A stretch of 54,615 bases of DNA, taken from Bilabrum cf. latius. Lineage: Eukaryota > Bigyra: Bicosoecida > Bigyra > Bicosoecida. Under the pieces are notes generated by a model. It searched no databases. It was not told the origin of the DNA and was given only the letters and a program-made list of their open reading frames with translations. Positions 41,018 to 53,902 of the stretch are shown here, piece by piece. The stretch spans positions 1 to 54,615 of the forward strand of contig CBCXTV010000007.1 of assembly GCA_965178125.1 (NCBI GenBank), read 5' to 3'. Within the stretch, counting starts at the first letter, position 1. Each line of letters opens with the position of its first letter. Made by a program: the position numbers and the translations under genes.

Positions 41018-41998
41018 CTGCATCAGCATCCAAAATTTCCTCATACGAACTTCGAACCGTGTTTTACGTCGCTCGCAAAATGAAACGCGACCAGCACCAT
41101 ATCAGCATGTCCCCTAATCAATGCTTCGCCCGCGGTTTCAGAACCTGCCATCCATGCGCATGAATCGGAGACCCAAACTTACACAGCAAAGGGGGTTAGA
41201 AAACAGCGGGAGAAAGCTCAAAACGGCGAAAAATGCGGGACGCACAAACGATGGGAAGGGGGGGCGAACAAAAGAAATATCCGTAGGAACACGTCATGTG
41301 GTAAAAAAAAAAAAAATCACTCACAATCCCAAGGGGCCTACATAGGCTCATACATGTTGACACACTGTGCAACAGCATGATTTTGTCAACCATTATATGA
41401 CGACATCTGCGAGTTGAGGGCAAAATCGTTTATGCGTTGGATGCAACATTCATGATCACACCGCCGAATATTCCGAAAATTGCCCTCGTTGTCAGCGACT
41501 CTCGGTGGAACGCACGCGTCACCGATGGCCGACTCGCAACAAGAAAATATGAGACATGCTTGCGATCACGTCGGCGTTTGCTTGGGCTGTGTGCGTACGG
41601 AGATTCCCAAACTAGGCTCACGTTAGCCCGAACGACATGATTACGGTTGCAATGACCCAGCGCTATACGCGTGCAACACGTCCTGGGATGTTTCATCACA
41701 CTGTCGCATAATCAGGCCCATCATGCGAGCCAAAGACACCCCAGGCCTCAAGAATGAGACGGCGAGGACCCGTGCGACGAGCAAAAGGACCGAGATTTGG
41801 GAAAAGAGCGGGGAGGGTGGGAAGGGGGATAGGCGCGAAAAAAAGGGGATCTCCTTCAGGGACGGACAGGGGAGGAGCGAGACGGGGGATGGGAAAGGGG
41901 GACCCGAATTGGGGCCGCAGGAAGGTGACGAATCCGCGGCCCCCGACTTCAGGACCGCGGGGCCGGTTTTGAGACCGTTTCCGGCCCAGGAAACTGGA

Positions 41999-42041
41999 CA
42001 CGAAAAAGTGAAGCCCGACAGTCGGGCTTCACTTTTTCGTG
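41999..42041. repeat. Perfect 20-bp-arm hairpin, copy 3
   Basis: Identical to 12625-12667. Confidence 0.85.
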
Positions 42042-42399
42042 CTCGCTTTTCGGGGGCGAAAACAGCACCGAAATCGAGGCCGTTTTTTGGCGCACGTGGC
42101 AGAAATCGAGCAAGCAATGTACACATGATTCCACCTTTGGAAGGACTTACCACCTTCAGTGGCTTCCGTCATAATGTTTCAAGTCATAATCAACGAGATC
42201 CAGGACGCGACGCCACAAACGCATGTGGCCACAACCGACACTTGGCCCCAAACAAACTGTGCTCGAACACCCTCAAGACCAAACGGCATCCAACTGACCG
42301 GAACACGAAATACACGGACCGCTATTTAAGGATCGTCCTGCATAACGAGACAAGCAAACTTACATGACGGACATGAAACATATCTCGATGCGTCTAACT

Positions 42400-42664
42400 G
42401 GCGGACGGGCGGGCGGACAGGCGAACGGGCGAACAGACGACTGACCGGATGGGCAGCCGGGCGGGCTGGCGGGTGAGCGGCAGCGGGTGGGCGGGCGAGC
42501 GGCCGGATGTACGCGGACAAACGGGCGGGCGATCGAGCGCGGGCGGGCGCGCGGGCGGGCGGGCGGACGGGCGCGGGCGGGCGGACACGACGGGCGGGCG
42601 GGCGCAGGCGGGCAGGCGGGGCGCGGGCGGTCGGGCAGGCGGGCGGGCAGGCAGGCGGGCGGGA
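42400..42664. repeat. GGGC-type array 3, copy 3
   Basis: Same as 27711-27975. Confidence 0.86.
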
Positions 42665-42852
42665 CGAAATACGAAAACGGGAAAAACACGAACGCGCACG
42701 GGCTTTTCAAAACACGGCCACAGCCCGAGCCTCGACTGTGATCGTCCGCGCGGGGAGTCCCTGGCGCCGTTCACGCCGCCCACTTGAAACGCGCCACGAC
42801 GGCGGGCGCTGAGGCGACCACGGAGCGGCTCCCCGAACGGCGACAGGCTCGT

Positions 42853-43560
42853 TTACGGGCAAGTGTCGTGCGCCCCGTCCTCACACCCTGACGAGTCTGT
42901 GTCCATCACGGTCGTGATGGGATCCTGTAGTTCCATCGGATGTGTGCACTCCTCAAAATAACCACGCAAATGCTCCGCTGACTCAGCAAAGACAAGGCCC
43001 TCCACCATCTTCTGATTGCCTTGCCCCAGAACAAAAGAGCGAGTGGAGTCTGCGACACAATGCCCAGCATCCACGATTCGAACGTTAAGACACACATGAA
43101 CGTCGACAACGCCCTTCTGGCACATGTTCGACAAGTATGTCTTCGCAGACGTGAAGTCGGAACAGCCGCACCGTCGGCAAACGATGCGGCCTCGACCACA
43201 CAAGGTGCGATGCTTCAAATCCGTCAACAATCTATACAATCGTCTGTGCGCCCGCTGCTGACCAGACACTGTAAGCTGGTCATACGCAACCATCTCATCG
43301 CACATGCCGCACATCAAGCTATCCAGACGTAAAAAACAATCCGCAATGTCAGGAATGTGCATACCAGCCGGCGCCAACACGACTTCGCCAGGCTTTGCGA
43401 AAACTAACTTGGCACACCAGTCCCGCTTCTCAGTTGCCACAAGCACGACACCATCCCGGACGTCAAGCTTCACTTCCATCACACGCGAATCCGCCTGGCA
43501 CATCGAGTTCCGCGAGCGTTTCTGCGTCTCTGTCGCCGCTGCATCCGAACTGCAAGCCAT
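42853..43560 (-). CDS. Cys-rich protein, copy 3
   Basis: 235 aa from the ATG at 43560, identical to copy 2. Confidence 0.7.
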   Translation of the reverse strand: MACSSDAAATETQKRSRNSMCQADSRVMEVKLDVRDGVVLVATEKRDWCAKLVFAKPGEVVLAPAGMHIPDIADCFLRLDSLMCGMCDEMVAYDQLTVSGQQRAHRRLYRLLTDLKHRTLCGRGRIVCRRCGCSDFTSAKTYLSNMCQKGVVDVHVCLNVRIVDAGHCVADSTRSFVLGQGNQKMVEGLVFAESAEHLRGYFEECTHPMELQDPITTVMDTDSSGCEDGAHDTCP

Positions 43561-44213
43561 GGCACGGGCCGGACTGGCGAAGAAGGAAACGCGACACGAC
43601 AGGATGCGAGGTTGGGCCTCCGAAACAGGCAATCTGCCAGCCAAAACGACTGTGCCGTCATGGTCCATTCGAGTGTAAGGCGTAATCGCATATCACTCAA
43701 TACCCTTGCAATCACCCTGCATCAACGCATCACGCCTACAATTTTCGTACTGGTTGCGGTCCGATGATGCCCGACACGCAAACGCTGCGTGCCACAGAGC
43801 AATGGATCAATCGCTTGCAGATTCGTCTTCAGCCGACAGCGATGTGAGGGCGAAACTACCCATGCGAAGCCTCATGTAAAACACAAGCTTTCTACAATGT
43901 GATCCGTCATACATACAGGCTCGAACACGCGCCAGTACGCTCCTCCATGGAATCGATGAATAGCGCACTCTCGTCCGCAGTCTTCGCCCGGCGGACGATC
44001 GGCATGCGGATGCATTTGCACATTTATAATGCACAGAGATCCCTGCGCTGATTCTTTGGGAACTGAGATTGAATGTCATAGCAACTATGAACGCTAAACT
44101 GGCAACTTTCCTAATCTCGAAATGACGACGGCGACAGGCTCATTTCGTCATTTCAGCATTGCGCGGATAACAATGGCAGAAATCTCATGGCGCAAAGATA
44201 TCGAATGGGACCA

Positions 44214-44557
44214 CGGGCGGGCGGACTGGCACGCGAACAGGCAGGCGGCAGGACGTGCAGGCGGGCAAATGGGCGGGCGTACGGGCGGGCGAGCGGACGA
44301 ACGGGCGGGCGGGCGGACGGACGGCCGGGCGGGCGGATGCGCGGGCGGGCACGCTGGCGCGCACACGAGCGAGCGGACGGGTGCGCGGGCGGGCGAACGG
44401 ACGGGCGGGCGGACGGGCGGGCGGGCGAAGGCGGACGGGCGAACGGACGGGCGCGCGGGCAGGGACGGGCGGACGCGCGCCGGCGGCCGCGCGGGCGCGG
44501 CGAACGCGCAAACGAGCGCGGGCGGCCGAGCGGGCGCGGACGGGCGGGCGCGAGCGA
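44214..44557. repeat. GGGC-type array 1, copy 4
   Basis: Identical in layout to copy 3. Confidence 0.88.
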
Positions 44558-44929
44558 GTGGGGCGAGAACCCCATGACGAACCCACAGCACGCAATTTCA
44601 AACGTCGACCGCACGCCTCGCAAGCAAGCTGTTACGACTGTCACCGCGAAGACGGACCTATACACACAGTAAAACAACCACAACCGAGATCCATCCCTGC
44701 ATTCCCTGTACATCCGCAGAGACGAACACACTATCGAGACGGAACGTGCCACACGCACAGGACAGCGGGATGGGTAGCAGACTCCTGATCCCGTTCTGCC
44801 CGACCCGTAGGGCAGTGGGATGAGTAAGGACTCGGGTTCCCATTCAGCCCTGCATGTGGATGGAGCGACAACATATTGCTGAAGACATGACTGCAATGTT
44901 GTTCATTGCATGCGAAAGGCATATTGTCG

Positions 44930-46593
44930 TCACTCCATCCACAACGGGTCTTTTACCCACACGTATGTCTGGTTGCCAAGAATCCACGCGCGGTCCTCGG
45001 CGGACAACGCTTGGAGAGCCGTGTCCCAATGATTCGATGTGCACACCATGCGTGTTCGATGAGTGAAAATTTCATACTGGTAGCAGTTCGTGGACGAACT
45101 TGCAAGCTGTACGCGGGCCGTCGACGCCTGAAAAAGCTTCCGCTCCGCCACAACGACCGCGGGACTGACCTCGTCGAACAAGATCAATCCGTCCCGTTCC
45201 CAGTCAAAATCTTTTAGTGACGGCAACGTCTGGCCCGAACAATTCACTTCGAACACACGCATGCCTTCGGGCTGTAACGTCCGCGCGAAGGACGTTTTTC
45301 CGGTGCACGTTGGACCGTCCAACACTAGGAAGCGGTAACGCTGCATCAAAACGCCGTACTGACGGAGCCAACCTTCGACGTCCGGCAGACTTCTCCACGT
45401 GCGACGTTGCAACGCGAAGTGCGCATCAACCGCGCGGCGGTACGCTTCCACGCGCTCGCGCGCGCGCGCCCGGTCCATGAGACCAAGGTCGGATAGATAC
45501 CGAGTCGCATCTATGCCCACGCGCTCAAGAAGCGAACGCGCCGACTCCGTCGACAACTTTTCGCTCTGGGCCAGCTGCATGACCCACAGCGCGTGCACGG
45601 GGTAATCGCGGAACGGCTGCCGGTCGGAATCAGTCCACAGATGACCGACTTTCTCGACACAGCAGTAAAAGTATGGAAGCCACTCGCCGACACCGTTGCG
45701 CGACCGGCCCTCGAAACGTTCGGGAGGTCGCACGTGCGGGGAAACGCCACGAAACGACGTTGCCCCGTGACTGACCACGCGAAGGAAACCGGGCACCGCA
45801 CCTCGGAGAAAGCACACGTGAAAATGCACTTGAGCGCTCCGCTCTCGGTGAAAGGTCTGCGGACATATCTCCGCACAGATGGCCCGGTGCGTTGCTCCGA
45901 TGAACTCCCCAAGCGCGTGCGCATAGAACACAAACTCGTGCCAGAGACGCACAACGTCGGCACGACGCATAAGCAAAAGCGCAGCGTCGTCAACGCACGC
46001 GCACGCACGCACCTCCGCATCCGCAAAAAGCCATTCTGCGGAAATGAAGGTCAGAAAAGTCCTACGACGCGCGCCACATGACTCCTTGTGAGGCATCAGG
46101 AGATCGGCGACTGGATCGCGGTCTATGTTGGCCGCCGTCAGGTACAACTGCGACACGGCCTTCTTCGCTTCCAAAGACAATGCAGCGAACTTGACACGAA
46201 ATTCACAGAAAGACTTCGCACTCGTCAGGGACGGCCCCTGCACCGCCACAGGCATCTCCAAACCTCTCTGGACGGCTCGCCATAGAAACAGACGTGTCCG
46301 ACCGCTCATAAAGTCCCGACGCTGCCTTTGATGGTCCGGTCCTGCATGCTCTGCACCGTCGGAATATCGCCCAAGGACGCCGCTAAAACCTGCCACTGGG
46401 CAAAAGGCTCCTGAGCGGAACTATCAGTTGAGACCGCAGCTCCAGAAGAAGAAGACGACGTGGACGGAGTTTGCGCGACGTCGATATATGACGACGCCAG
46501 AACACCCTTCGCAGACATACGCCGGCGCTTCAACTTGGGCGACGACGCGACAGCCACGTCATCCGACGACGGCGCGGATGACGATACATTCAT
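44930..46593 (-). CDS. Rep-like HUH/SF3 gene, copy 4
   Basis: The 488-aa main frame (44930-46396) is open and differs from copy 3 by a few substitutions (FCEF for FREF, GIDATRY for GIGATRY); every HUH and SF3 motif is kept. The N-terminal tail begins at the ATG 46593 and again joins through a locally indel-rich stretch near 46325. Confidence 0.78.
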
Positions 46594-46823
46594 CGTCACA
46601 GGGACAAGGGAAACACAATGAATGCGAGGGACACACGACACTAGGCCAAACAGCATGGGATTCCGACACCGTGCACAAGAACACGAGCAACAACGCATCT
46701 GACCATGCCACACCATTCTACTTCTGCCGGGACCGTCGCAGTCCGTCACACGACCCTGCTCGGAGGGCCCTGACAGCCGCCGCAAAACGCCTCTGTGGGA
46801 ACTAGGATACCCGCCACAAGACC

Positions 46824-46925
46824 CGGGCACGCGTGCCCGAGGGGACCCTTCGGTCCCGCAAGAGAGACGGGGTCCCACCATGTCCTGACGTTTCATGAAC
46901 GCCGCAAGACCCGGGCCCGGGTCTT
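46824..46925. repeat. Palindrome cluster, copy 4
   Basis: All three palindromes are present and perfect, as in copy 1. Confidence 0.68.
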
Positions 46926-47791
46926 CTGTCCCACATGACACCTTCCACCATCATTGACGTCCCACCTATCTGCCCCCTCCCACCATGACATCCCAATCAT
47001 CCACCAATTACCCGCGTTAACCCGCCACACACACCACCTGGGGTTGCATCCTTATCCCAACACGTACCCACCCTTCTCTCTAAGAGTGCTTCTTTTCCCG
47101 AATGCCTTTGTCTCTCATGGTCAAAATCCGTGTGCAGCATACAACACATATGACTCCCCTCGAACTCGTGGGACACCACGTTCCTGAACACAACTCCTCC
47201 ACCAACACATGCATAACACTGCCGCCTAGTTGCGCGGGAAACCCTTGCAATGAGGTGAAGTCGACGCAGGCAAAATCCAGAAAGGCCTCTTGGCGACCCC
47301 TCTTTTTCGCGTCTTTTGGCCCCCAAAGGTGGTGTCACGGCCCCCTTTTTTTACTCGGCAAAAAGCGGTGTCACCATTCTCGGCCCTTAAAAATATTAAT
47401 AGGGCGGCGGCACCGCTTTGGGGACACCATGGTTTTTTTCGAGCAAAATGGCCTGTTTTCCTTGTAAACCCCCAAAAAACACAGGAAGGCGGTGACACCG
47501 CATTTTTTCGAGTGAAATGGCCTTCCCTTTGAGAACTGATTTTCGAAAAAAAACTCCCTCTTTGATGGTTTCTGTGCTTTTATTCTTGGTCAATCGTGGT
47601 GTTTAAACTGTATGTTGAGAACTTTTTGCCGTATTTCGAGTTCACTTTGGGCATTGAAGACTGACATTTTGTATTTTTCCGCTTCTATGTTGGTTCTTTT
47701 TTCTGCGTCAGTTCGTGTGCGGTGTGTTTCGACTGATGGGAATGTGCGTGCTTCCTGCTGACAATACGGGTGCTCTCCGAGCGGCGCCCGT

Positions 47792-48283
47792 TCAACCCTT
47801 CTTGGCTTTTGCCTTCGCTGTACGGGCCCTGACAGCCGTCGCGGAGACTGCGTCTCCGGAGGAACCGGGTCGCGCCTGCGGAGGATTCTGTCGCATCTGC
47901 AGCACTGCGACGAGATCCTCGTCGTTCAACTGACGCGCCTTGCGCTTCAGTCTCGCCTTTCTTCTCTCTGCGTTTTTGAGGTTCTTCGCGACCTCCTTCT
48001 TCAGGTCGCGCGCTCTGTTTTTCTCCGCTCTCATGCGGTCGATGTATTCGAGCAAAGTCTCAGCGCTCTCTACCATTGCCGGAGGCTTTGGTCGGTCCGA
48101 TGCCTCCGATTTTGCCGGCGCTGCTTCTACCTCTTGCGCTTCTGCTGTGATCATTACAGCTTCTTCGCCTTTGTCGATGACGGCATCGACGGACGTGGTC
48201 CCAGGCGCACCCCCCGGGGATCGCGGTGGCGAGACGGTTCTGTGATCGCTGTCGGCGTCGCTGGTGGCGTCCTGGGTCGCCAT
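47792..48283 (-). CDS. Basic coiled-coil protein, copy 4
   Basis: 163 aa with two conservative-to-moderate changes (DHRTVS for DHGTVS, VMITAEA for VMVTAEA). It stays open although neighbouring transposase sequence is frameshifted. Confidence 0.7.
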   Translation of the reverse strand: MATQDATSDADSDHRTVSPPRSPGGAPGTTSVDAVIDKGEEAVMITAEAQEVEAAPAKSEASDRPKPPAMVESAETLLEYIDRMRAEKNRARDLKKEVAKNLKNAERRKARLKRKARQLNDEDLVAVLQMRQNPPQARPGSSGDAVSATAVRARTAKAKAKKG

Positions 48284-50067
48284 GGCGCCGGTGTGCTGGG
48301 CTTTGGGACTAACTCGGCTGACGCTGTCGCGGCCGCCGCGCGTCGGGTGGCAATAGGAGAACGCTCAGCCCGACGTCGGTATGTCATGCGATGCGCGCGT
48401 GGAATGTTATGCATTCGCGGGCCATGCAACAGATTTGCGAAAACAGCATCGATGTCGACAATGCTACGATCCGGGAAGACACTTTGTAAATCATGGAACG
48501 ATGGCCACTCATGCACATCCTCGGCACTGTTTGCCACTGCAGTAAGCTGAGCACCGCGTTTTGACACACCTACTTGCGAGCCGTCAAGCCCATTGCTGTG
48601 GAATGCTTGATCCCACGTGCGTCGCCGTATGACACGATCGAATGCCGCCAGCACGGCGTGGAAAAGCGCATGTGGCCATCGCTCGCGCGGCAGCGCGCGC
48701 GCGATGCGGAGCTGATATTCGTGTTCATGGCGCGCTTGTAAATTGCGAAGACGTGCGTGTCGCAAGGCTGGAAGCGCCCACGTCATTTTCGCGGGGATTA
48801 GATGGTAGTGGAAATTGAGTCGACTTGCCGTATGCCACACGGCGCGACCCAGGTGAGCTCGATACGTGTCCGCGCTAACAGTAAAATGATGCGTGTCTCG
48901 GAATGCATGGACGGCATCCGCGAGCACGCGCAGCGCGCGACACATTAATTTGGTGGTCATCCACCCCTTTGCGCCTCGCAAGAGAAGCACATTCGGAGGG
49001 AGCGCGAGGCGGAGGGCGTCAAATTGCTCGCGACTTATAATGCGGTCTGAGAAGAGAATATGGTCGGCAAGTGCGGTTGGATGTCGCTGTTGTTGGCGAT
49101 GAAGATGATCTGTGTGATCATGCTCCGCATCTCACGCTTCGGAGTCGGTTGACGCAAGCCTCCCGCTGCGCGAACTCGGCGTCGGGCTTCTTCCACAAGA
49201 AAACCTGCCTGTGAAACTGCCGTGAGCCGGATGCTCGTTTTGTCCATGTTCACGTGGACCGGGCACTTGTCCGGCGGCGCGAAGGCCCGCAAGAAGTTGC
49301 ACCATTTCCACACCGCGCGTGCCTCGAAATTCGTTTTGGGCCGGTTTTTTACTCAAATTTGGGGGGCGTTTTCCGGGCCCAGAGTGTATTTGTTCTATAT
49401 GTGAGGACCCCGAAACCAGGGCCTCTATATGGCCCCGTTTTGGGTTTCCTTCGTGAAACGTCGGATGTGTTTTTGCCACTGTCCGGTGGCCTTTAGGCGT
49501 CGTCGATCCACACATTCTGCATCGAGTCGAGGCGCGGTTTCCGAGCGACACCTGCCAGCGTCGCCGCCAACGCCGGCACCACTGTCGGATGCTTTGTCTT
49601 CTTCTAGATGCCTCGGGTCCGGCTCCCGCGGATCGGTACCCGTGAGCCTGCGTAATCTCGAGGAAAACGTTCGTCGTCGGCGCGAGTGTATTGGCGAAGT
49701 TCTGCTCGTGAACCCACCTGTGCAGATCATGTTCTCGCAAGAACCGCGATGTCATCGTGGCAGCTTGTAGACGCTCTGGCGTCCATGGACGTTGTTGCTC
49801 TCGGAGCACACCGTCTTCCGTAAGAGGAGCGTGCCATGCACGAAGATTTGCGATCGCGTCGTCAAGAGTCGGAGCCGGTGCATTCCGCCACTTCTGGCGC
49901 AGATAAGCCTCTGCGGTGACGACGTCGACGAAGACCGCCAAAAATCGGGCGTGCCCCTCCAGTTGTGCTATGCGAGCTGTTTGCCGCCGGTGTTGCTCTC
50001 TGGCACGACGAACTGCTTGCTGAAGCGCCCGCGTCGCGTTCGCGAGCGACGCGATTGTCGCTTCCAT
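48154..50067 (-). pseudogene. DDE-superfamily transposase, copy 4, decayed
   Basis: Starts at the ATG 50067. An indel at the third catalytic Asp region turns ALQPCDTH into ALPALRH, so that Asp is lost; further frameshifts occur near 48540, 49060 and 49360. Exon 1 up to the QVSLG border is still open. The gene lies in the diverged part of copy 4. Confidence 0.75.
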
Positions 50068-50498
50068 GGCCCGAGTGTGGTGGTACGATTCGATCGTACA
50101 CAGGCATATTAGGATGTGTCTCGAGTCGGGAGCAATGCGGGGGCGAGCCACTGATGGGAAGCTTCATGTCAAGGCCCATTTCCGACAGTGCGCTCGATCC
50201 TGAGCCCCCCTCCCGAACATGCGCCCGTGCGTTAGTGCATGGTATCGGTGTGTCGCGCGCACTTTTGTGCTGTCGTTACTCGGCCGGTCGTTCGTGTGCA
50301 GATGTCCGCGCGCCCCTGCCGTGCGCGGTAGACTTGCGGGTGATTTCACTTTCCCGTAATTGCGTGCCGGAGCGATTATGTCTGATCGATTCTGCGATCG
50401 TGCTGAGATCGAAATGAAGACGGCGACGGGCTCTTTTCATCATTTCGATATGGTGGAGATGGGCACAGCGAAACTGTCGTTTCGCCAACGTCACCAGT

Positions 50499-50849
50499 GG
50501 GCGGGCGGGTGGGCAGGCGGGCGGGCGGGCGGGCGGACGGGCGTGCGGGCGGGCGGGCGCGCGGGCGGGCGGCGGGCGGGCGGGCGGGCGGGCGGGCGAG
50601 CGGGCGCGCGGGCGGGCGGGCGGGCGGGCGGGCGCTCGGCCGGGCGGGCGGGCGCCCGGACGGGCGGGCGGTCGCCTGCGCGGGCGGGCGGGCGGGCGGG
50701 CGGGCGGACGGGCGGGCGGGTGGGCGGGCGCGGGCGGGCGGGCGGGCGGGCGCTTGCGGGTGGGCGGTCGGACGCGGATGGGCGGGCGGGCCGGCGCGGG
50801 CGGGCGCGCGGGCGCGGGCGGGCGGGCGGGCGGGTGCGGGCGGGCGAGC
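50499..50849. repeat. GGGC-type array 2, copy 4
   Basis: Same position as 6435-6793 but with many unit-level differences in order and length. Confidence 0.88.
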
Positions 50850-51329
50850 ACGCTTACAGTCAAACATAAGGAACGCTCGATTGCGCAACGGGGATACTGA
50901 CGACATGAGACCACTTCATGCGCGGGACGGCTGAAGGCTCGTTTCCCGGCTGAAGATGGAGTCGCGATGGTTCCTTCCTCGGCTGACAATCTCGAAAGCA
51001 TGTGCATTGACAAACAAGCCTTGGCACCCAGATCGTGTCACACCTTACACACGACCCACACGGTTCCGGATGCGCTCTGGGGTGGTCGGGGCTGCGGGAG
51101 GGGAGGCCGGTGGGAGGGGAGGGAGGAGTATGTGGATGGGGGGGCGGCTTGGTCGTGCGCGTGGGTGTGTCGGGGCGGGTGGGGTGGGGATGAAGGTGGT
51201 GGGACGAGAAGAAGGTTAGGACGGATGGTCGGGCGGGTGGTTGCCTGTGGATGATGTCGGAGCGCGCCACATGCGCTCGATCCAAGTCGGTTTCGCCCGC
51301 CCGAGTCGCGTAGCAGTGCTGGCGACGCA

Positions 51330-51830
51330 CCGTCCGGTGAGGCGCGTGTTCCGTCCTCGCGCCTCGCTGCCGTCGACGGCTGCCACGGCGGCAAAGGTGC
51401 CGGCCGGCGACTCCAGCGCGCGTGCAGCCCGTTCGCGTTCCGCAGGCGTGGTCCGATGCCGTCACTTGCAGCGTATCGGAGCACGACCTCAGTATGCTAG
51501 CGTGCTTGTCGCGAGCTCGCACACACATTCGCTGGCCGTCGCATGGTTTGCGCAGCATGGTCGGCTGTTACGCAAATCGGTTCTTTGTGCGGTCGCCGTC
51601 GCACTGACATGAGAACGAATGCACCCTGACTGTTTGCGGTTCCTGACATAACCCGACAGTATTCATGCTGCGACCGGAACATGCGTGACCCAAAAATGCC
51701 CGACAAGCCGGATGATTGTGGAGCGCCGGGTTCGGCTCTCGTGGGGTCGCGGATCCAATAGTGGTATGGAAGATCTGAGCGTTTTGCATCACCGGGCCTT
51801 TCCCGTGCCTGGTGCGAATGGGCTGCTCGA
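51330..51830 (-). pseudogene. 3'-end duplicate fragment, copy 4
   Basis: Equivalent to 7280-7780; the exon with RYAASDGIGPRLRNANG and RWSRRPAPLP is retained despite divergence around it. Confidence 0.55.
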
Positions 51831-52138
51831 AACGACTCTGGGCTAGCGGCGGGGAGGCCGGGATAGGGCGGGATGATGTTTGTGTGGTGGGGGGGGGGGG
51901 GGGTCGGTGGAGTGTGCGTGGGGTCAGTCGGGGCCGGAGGCGGGCCTCGTGATGGTGAGGGGGGGGAGATGGTGGAGCGGACAGATCGCGCGGATGGTCG
52001 CCTGCACAAAATGTCGGAACGCATAAGATGTGACTGGTCCATTACACGTTCGCATTCCCATGTTGTCTAGGTCTGCTGATTGCGCAGCGTCATGCGGACA
52101 AAAGTCCTCTCTGAAGGCGTTGCCGTCGTCGACGGCTG

Positions 52139-53010
52139 TCACTGCGGCAGCGGCACCGGCTGCCGGCTCCAGCGCGCGTACGCCACGTTCGCGTCCTGCG
52201 GCTGCCGCTGGATGCTGTTCCGCGCGGCATACACGAAGTCAGCCTTTGTATGCTAGCGTGCTACCCGGGAACCCTCACGCGTGCGCACGCGTTCGCATCG
52301 TGCGGACACGGTTGGCCGCAAGATAGTCCGGCCCTCGTCGAGCCACTGTTGCTTCGACATGAAAAACGATCCCATTGTGGAGTGTGGCGCGGACTGGCGT
52401 GACGTCACTGTCCGAATGCTATCATCGCAACACTCATGCCCCGAAATTGTTTTTGATAGGTTCCTGAATTGTGGAGTCCCTCCGTCGGGTCGCGCACCCA
52501 ATAGCGGTACCTGAAGCTGTGGCCGATCTGTCTCAAACGGCGCTGCTCGCGCTTTGGTGCGCGGCGCCCCTGACGAGTCGGCACCGGCGGTTTCGACGGT
52601 GGGATGGGCGGCTGAAGGCTCGTTCCGACCCGACCGTCCGCCGCCCTTTCCCTTGCGACCGCGGCCCTTCGTCGTGGACGACTGCGCCTCGTCTGTGATG
52701 TGATGGACGCCCACCGCGCCCCGCTTTTTTTCAGCGCTATAGCATGGACGTTTCAACGTCCTAGCCCCAAAAGAAAAAGGAAAATCGGCTACCTTCGTCG
52801 CGCGTCGGCGGCCGCAGCGCCCGTGGATCCGCGAACCAAGCGTCCGCGTCCGCTGGGCCTACGGCCCATGTTGGCATAGGCTCCGGGAACGCCCAATGGC
52901 TGAGCCATCGGTGCGCGGCCGGCGCAGGCGCATCGGCCAGCGTCGCGAGACGCTGGCACTTGCGCTTCTTCTCGAAGCTCGCGAGGAACTTCTGCCGTCC
53001 GCGGGGGTCT
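52139..53010 (-). pseudogene. 3' part of the six-exon gene, copy 4, truncated
   Basis: Holds the last exon (52243-52139), exon 5 with several indels, and the 3' part of exon 4 up to 53010, where similarity to 8953 stops abruptly. The upstream half of exon 4, intron 3 and exon 3 with the EED block are missing. Confidence 0.7.
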
Positions 53011-53902
53011 GGGTACCGATGACAAACAGAAGGCGGAAATCAGAAACCTACTGTTGATCGTTGCGCGGGGTTCCGGAGGGGCCGTGGGCCGCTTCGTGTG
53101 ACTGGCCTCAAAGAGGCACTGAGTTATAAGAACGGTGGTGGTGGCCAGGGGGCGGGGTGCGGAAAAAAGCATGACCCGAAATTGACGCATTCTACACTCC
53201 TTGGGCAGCCTTCCGGTCAACGCGGCGGCGGTGAATTCCCCCGCCTTGTCGCCTGTGTCCTCCCACACAGGCCCGGCGTGTCATGACGGCTGCCATCCCG
53301 CAGTCGTGACGGGACGGCGTGGTGGGCTATGTTATGTGGCCGAGTTGAGCTATTCCGCGTGCTCTGCGACCACCAGGTACTGAAGGCAGAGCATACGACC
53401 CTCCGCTTCTTCGGCGGCTGGCGCGACGCGTACAGCGAGCGGCACGCCAAGTGGAACGTCCGTGGCGCGAAGGTACGGGCCCAACCAACGGTTCACTTGG
53501 AACGGTGGGGAACCTGGCATGCGACATGGATACATGAAACGGCAACGTTGGCAGCCGGAGCAATGATGAGGCCTGGTGGGGTGAAGCGCGGTGTGCACCC
53601 GGGGCGCAGCAGGTGGAAAAAGTGCTGGTGGATGGTAAGGCTATCATCAACATCACATCTACAACAAGTGCACTCGGAACTCCTCGCCATGATCAGCCAA
53701 TCCAAAACGCCAGGCATCTTTTTTGTTTTGTCATCGGTGCCGCCAGGGTCTGCTATCAAGGTGAGTCCCGCAAGCGTCCATACCCTCAATTCATGCCAGA
53801 CCCAGGCGCACCATACCCACCCGCGCTTCCTCAATGGCGGCGGAAAATGCCGGCTCCCCCTCGTGCGTGCGGGCGGGCGGGCGGGCGGGCGGATGAACGG
53901 GG
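53011..53902. other. Unrelated 0.9-kb segment replacing exons 3-4
   Basis: An 892-bp stretch with no visible similarity to the 897 bp it replaces (8954-9850). It ends with a short GGGC run (about 53869-53892). A plus-strand frame contains protein-like CDHQVLKAEHTTLRFFGG and AYSERHAKWNVRGAKVRA (about 53361-53480), and another TDDKQKAEIRNLLLIVARG (about 53016-53072), but neither has a start or stop that makes a gene. I recognise no family and see no terminal repeats. Confidence 0.6.

Larger units (their letters stand above)
29361..44049. repeat. Tandem repeat unit, copy 3
   Basis: Third copy, 14,689 bp. It carries an uninterrupted Rep-like HUH/SF3 reading frame, but frame-breaking single-base insertions in transposase exon 1 (near 34985) and in the orphan exon (near 40840 and 40896). 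Different genes are intact in different copies, which is a pattern expected either from relaxed selection on redundant copies or from uneven assembly polishing. Confidence 0.97.
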
